Shown here: positions 61,083 to 64,000 of the stretch, one piece after another
Layout of the letters: every line of letters starts with the position of its first letter
Position numbering within the stretch: the first letter of the stretch is position 1
Assembly (NCBI GenBank): GCA_035525225.1
Contig: DATLFA010000034.1
Coordinates: 140,367-204,366, forward strand
DNA length: 64,000 nucleotides
From: DATLFA01 sp035525225
GTDB taxonomy: Bacteria > Actinomycetota > Acidimicrobiia > Acidimicrobiales > WLNW01
Direction: 5' to 3'
Notes under the pieces: generated by a model
What the model was told of the DNA's origin: nothing
Database searches by the model: none
What the model saw: only the letters and a program-made list of their open reading frames with translations
Program-made: the position numbers and the translations under genes

Positions 61083-61931
61083 CTACGTCGGGGTGAGCTC
61101 GGGCCAGATCGACAGCGCAGTACCGCCGAGGTAGCTGTCGCGTTCGCTGTCGGACAATTGTGCGCCGGCCTCGATGCCTTCGTGCACCAGTTGCGTATAC
61201 GGGCGGTCGTGCACCTGCGGCCAATCCGAGCACCACATGAGGCGATCGGCGCCGAACGCGTCGGCCAGCTCGCGGACCAATGCTTGCGGTGAGAGCCCGA
61301 TCTGTGGGCCGAAGGCGAAGACATTGGTCGACACCTTGAGATGCAAGTTGGTGAACCGAGCGAGTGAGAACACTTCTTCGAGTTGCGCGCGGCTCGTCTC
61401 GAACCCGGGCATCTCGATCAATCCGCAATGATCGAGCGAGATGGGCACTGGCGGCGCCCATTCGAGCAGGCGAGCGAGGCGCGGTAGGTCGCGGCGCACG
61501 ATGCAGATGTTGGCTCGCACGCCGAGGCGCTCGATCTGGTTCCAGAAGGGGAGCGTCGCCTCGTCATCGAGCCACGGCTTGTCCGGGATCGGTATGTGAA
61601 ACAGGCGCGTGCCGCCCATGCCCCGCTGCGCCCAGTAGGTGAGCAGCTCGTTGCGGTCGGGTCGCGTCATATCGACGATCGACACGCTCGCGAGGCGATC
61701 GGGCGCCGCTGCGCGCGCGTCCGCGCAATAGCTGTTGTCGTAGGAGTAGGCGCCGTGGCCCTGCACCATGGTGGTCCCGTGGACGCCGCCCTTGTCCATC
61801 TCCGCGAGCAACGCTTCGGCGTCGGCCGGCTGCTCGTCGTACCACGCGTGCACACCGACTCCCGGCGCCAGCGGATAGCGCTCGCGGTCTCGGGCGACCA
61901 CATGCACATGGGTATCGACGATGGTGGTCAT
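61083..61931 (-). CDS. Amidohydrolase family 2 protein
   Basis: A 282-residue TIM-barrel metal hydrolase. The N-terminal HxH is intact in VDTHVHVV; MDKGGVHGTTMVQG, ISLDHCGLIE and MWCSDWPQVHDRPY supply the later metal and acid residues. Lactonase activity on cyclic esters is common in this subgroup. It is the last gene of a four-gene minus-strand cluster (hydrolase, GNAT, HAD, this), with an ATGA overlap to HAD. Confidence 0.85.
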   Translation of the reverse strand: MTTIVDTHVHVVARDRERYPLAPGVGVHAWYDEQPADAEALLAEMDKGGVHGTTMVQGHGAYSYDNSYCADARAAAPDRLASVSIVDMTRPDRNELLTYWAQRGMGGTRLFHIPIPDKPWLDDEATLPFWNQIERLGVRANICIVRRDLPRLARLLEWAPPVPISLDHCGLIEMPGFETSRAQLEEVFSLARFTNLHLKVSTNVFAFGPQIGLSPQALVRELADAFGADRLMWCSDWPQVHDRPYTQLVHEGIEAGAQLSDSERDSYLGGTALSIWPELTPT

Positions 61932-62647
61932 GGTCGCCCTTCGAGTAGATCGGCGAGCTGATCGAGCGAACGGGCGCGCGCGTGGGCGGCGCCGTCGTGC
62001 AATTCGTAGGGATCGAAATGCAACGCCTGCAGCCCGGCGCGTGACGCGCCGATCACGTCATAGCGATACGCGTCGCCGACATAGAGGACTTGTTCGGGCC
62101 GTAGCCCCATCGGCTCGAGCGCGAAACTGAAGATCTCGGGATTCGGTTTCGACACGCCGACAACGGTCGAGTCGACGATGACTTCGACCTTGACGCCGGC
62201 ACCTTCGCCGACCTGGCACACGCCGAAGCGGCCCAAGTCGCGCTCGACGGTGCCGTCGGAATTCGACACGATGCCCACGCGCGTCAATGTGGCAATGCGC
62301 GCGAGCGCGGCAACGGCATCGTCTTGGACCCACGTCCACAACCGCATGCCCGACAGCCATACTCCGTGGATCGCTTCGGCGACGCGCGCTCGGTCGATGT
62401 CGCCGATGCCCAGTGACTCTACATAACGCGTGTTGTAGCCCGTCCAGAACGCGTCGTCTCCGAGCTCATCTTCGAGATGGCGTATGCCGACATAGTGAGC
62501 ACGCCGAAACGAGTCGTCATCGGGCGCGTCGACCGCGAGGTCGGTGAGCAGCGGGCGCAACACGGTGTGGCTGGGAATGAAGAACACGCCGCCGACGTCG
62601 AACAGCACTGCTTCGATGCGGCTGAGGTCGAGTGTGTCGAGGCTCAT
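61928..62647 (-). CDS. HAD superfamily hydrolase
   Basis: A 239-residue haloacid-dehalogenase-like phosphatase. Motif I is degenerate in LFDVGGVFF, where DxD is replaced by DVG; motif II is in IVSNSDG, and motifs III/IV are in KPNPEIF and VGDAYRYDVIGASRAG. The change at the second aspartate is typical of HAD members with altered catalysis, so dehalogenase or phosphatase activity is uncertain. It overlaps GNAT upstream and the amidohydrolase downstream by ATGA. Confidence 0.82.
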   Translation of the reverse strand: MSLDTLDLSRIEAVLFDVGGVFFIPSHTVLRPLLTDLAVDAPDDDSFRRAHYVGIRHLEDELGDDAFWTGYNTRYVESLGIGDIDRARVAEAIHGVWLSGMRLWTWVQDDAVAALARIATLTRVGIVSNSDGTVERDLGRFGVCQVGEGAGVKVEVIVDSTVVGVSKPNPEIFSFALEPMGLRPEQVLYVGDAYRYDVIGASRAGLQALHFDPYELHDGAAHARARSLDQLADLLEGRP

Positions 62648-63153
62648 GAATGGCCTCCGGACGAACCCACCTTGAACAGGTAGACCTGGCCCAACACATA
62701 GCCGCGCCGCTCGTAGAACTCACGTGCTCGATCGTTGCCGTGCATCACGTCGATCTCGACGCTGTGGATGCCGAGCGCCGCCAGTTGACGGTCGACCTCG
62801 TTCATGATCGCGGTGCCGACGCCGGCGCCGCGGTGCTCGGGCAGCACCGACAAGGTCACCACTTGCCCCCAACGCACGCCGAGATCGAGCGTGTCGTCGG
62901 GGCCTTCGTGCACTCGTACGAAGGCGTATCCAATCGGTGCGTCAGGCACGCTGGCGACGACGACGAACCCGTGCTCGTGGTCGATCATTCGCTCATACCA
63001 CCTACGTCGCTGCTGCCACGAGAGGTCGTCATTGCGGACAATAGGGACCGATGTCGTCGTCAGTTGGTGGTGGTGATGCAACGTCAACCAGAGCGGCTCC
63101 AGTTCGTCGAGTTGTGCCGGCTCGACGCGATGGACGGTGATGGTCGGCGACAT
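62644..63153 (-). CDS. GNAT family N-acetyltransferase
   Basis: A 169-residue acetyltransferase. VTLSVLPEHRGAGVGTAIM is motif A with the acetyl-CoA pyrophosphate loop, and GNDRAREFYERRGYVLGQ is motif B. The ATG at 63153 (MSPTITVHRVEP) is preferred; the open frame upstream reaches into the hydrolase gene. The acceptor amine is unknown. It is in the minus-strand cluster between the alpha/beta hydrolase and HAD genes. Confidence 0.87.
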   Translation of the reverse strand: MSPTITVHRVEPAQLDELEPLWLTLHHHHQLTTTSVPIVRNDDLSWQQRRRWYERMIDHEHGFVVVASVPDAPIGYAFVRVHEGPDDTLDLGVRWGQVVTLSVLPEHRGAGVGTAIMNEVDRQLAALGIHSVEIDVMHGNDRAREFYERRGYVLGQVYLFKVGSSGGHS

Positions 63154-63170
63154 GGTCGCGAGTGTAGAGA

Positions 63171-63866
63171 TCACGCGCCTGCGTCTGCCCGCTCGGCGAA
63201 GCGGTCGTCGATCCATTCGTCGACCAACGCGATCAACTCGTCGCGCGCACTCTCGAGGCCGTGGCCGGCGCCCTCGATGATGCGGAAGTCGCCGTAGCCC
63301 GCCATCATCCGCACCATCGCGCTGTTGTCGGGGGTGAGCACCTCGTCGCGGTCGCCGTGCAACAACAACAGCGGGATCTCGCCCAGCTGGTTCGCGACCT
63401 GGCATCCCGCGCTCTGCGTCGACAGGGTCACGATGGCCGCGCAATGGCCTGAGAGCATTGCGCCAGCTTGAATTGCCACGGCTCCGCCGAACGAATGACC
63501 GACCATCGTGTATCGCCGTCCGCCTTCGCGCATCGACCAGTCGACGGTGGCGGCGACGTCGATCAGCGAACGGTCGAGGTCGCCCGGCTTGCGGTAGTCG
63601 ACGATGATCGCGCCCCGATCACGGGCCGCCTGGCGGTCGGCGAGCTCGAGGTACATGGCCCGGGCGGGGCCGCTGAATCCGCCCATCGCGCCGGCCATCA
63701 GCACGACGACGTCGCTGGCCGCAGGGTTGCCGAACCACAACAGCTTGAGCATGCGCTGCATCGTGTAGATCTCGACGAGACGCAGGCCCGGTCGCAGCTC
63801 GGAGTTGGTCATGCCGATCGCGCCGAGCAATTCGAGGGGCGATTTACCGGTCGAAGGGTCGTCCAT
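63171..63866 (-). CDS. Alpha/beta hydrolase family protein
   Basis: A 231-residue alpha/beta hydrolase. The nucleophile elbow is GHSFGG, the oxyanion strand is VVVLMAGAMGG, and LLLHGDRDEV with IIEGAGHGLE supplies the acid and histidine. The open frame reaches 63947 but would overlap tRNA-Cys, so the start is taken as ATG 63866; ATG 63878 is possible. Substrate unknown; it heads the minus-strand cluster. Confidence 0.83.
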   Translation of the reverse strand: MDDPSTGKSPLELLGAIGMTNSELRPGLRLVEIYTMQRMLKLLWFGNPAASDVVVLMAGAMGGFSGPARAMYLELADRQAARDRGAIIVDYRKPGDLDRSLIDVAATVDWSMREGGRRYTMVGHSFGGAVAIQAGAMLSGHCAAIVTLSTQSAGCQVANQLGEIPLLLLHGDRDEVLTPDNSAMVRMMAGYGDFRIIEGAGHGLESARDELIALVDEWIDDRFAERADAGA

Positions 63867-63925
63867 CCCGGGTAGCATGCCCGACGCGATCAGCGGGTGC
63901 TTCGGCGTCAGTGTGATCCAATCAT

Positions 63926-63999
63926 GCGTCGGTGCCCGAGCGGCCAAAGGGAGCGGCCTGCAAAGCCGTGTATCGCGGGTTCAAATCCCGCCCGGCGCT
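63926..63999 (+). tRNA. tRNA-Cys (anticodon GCA)
   Basis: A 74-base tRNA at the right edge. Acceptor strands GCGTCGG and CCGGCGC pair with one G-U. The anticodon loop CTGCAAA gives GCA at 63960-63962. The T arm is GCGGG-TTCAAAT-CCCGC, and the discriminator is U at 63999, as expected for cysteine tRNA. Only one base after the discriminator is inside the window, so CCA encoding cannot be judged. Confidence 0.93.
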
Positions 64000-64000
64000 C

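Overview
The window is GC-rich, densely packed bacterial chromosome. It looks actinobacterial: it has an LLM-class (F420-type) oxidoreductase, a Mycobacterium-like mec-cysM / metallo-beta-lactamase / rph / rdgB neighbourhood, GTG starts, and many acyl-CoA enzymes, CaiB-type CoA transferases and family-2 amidohydrolases. The fused Liv transporter genes suggest an Acidimicrobiia-like lineage; that placement is inference. No phage, IS element or CRISPR array was seen.

Layout. 0-2 kb: a MetE-like methyltransferase cut by the window edge, an M23 peptidase and a carboxymuconolactone-decarboxylase-like protein. 2-13.5 kb: catabolic genes (DUF2889, acyl-CoA ligase, two VOC proteins, SDRs, thioesterase, two CaiB CoA transferases, two crotonases, an acyl-CoA dehydrogenase and an LLM oxidoreductase), probably a CoA-dependent degradation pathway of unknown substrate. 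13.4-17.4 kb: a secreted gluzincin-like peptidase, a lipoprotein and an acetyltransferase. 17.4-19.4 kb: two broken genes (DUF4288-like; family-5 solute-binding protein). 19.6-25.3 kb: a flavin amine oxidase whose parts appear in circularly permuted order, an amidohydrolase, a hemerythrin, a divergent TetR/P450 pair and an NTF2-like protein.

25.3-39.6 kb is the housekeeping part: ssrA and smpB, a DUF2079 membrane protein, mec-cysM-MBL-rph-rdgB, a PAS/GGDEF/EAL protein, tRNA-Leu, an excisionase-like HTH protein, clpP, rpe, an RlmD/TrmA-type RNA methyltransferase, and an ECF sigma factor with a membrane partner.

39.6-64 kb returns to catabolism and uptake. A branched-chain-type ABC importer is packed into three genes: LivH-LivM-LivG in one polypeptide, LivF fused to an MFS transporter, and a divergent solute-binding lipoprotein. 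Beside it lie a thiolase-like/DUF35 pair, a PaaK-like ligase, amidohydrolases, a cupin, a molybdopterin subunit without visible partner subunits, a TauD-type dioxygenase, a zinc alcohol dehydrogenase, acyl-CoA dehydrogenases and thioesterases. The window ends with a four-gene minus-strand cluster and tRNA-Cys.

The items most worth a second look are the permuted amine oxidase (19579-20877), the MFS-LivF and LivHMG fusions, the long hairpin found twice between convergent genes (5856-5908 and 57371-57421), and the dyad covering the cysM start codon.
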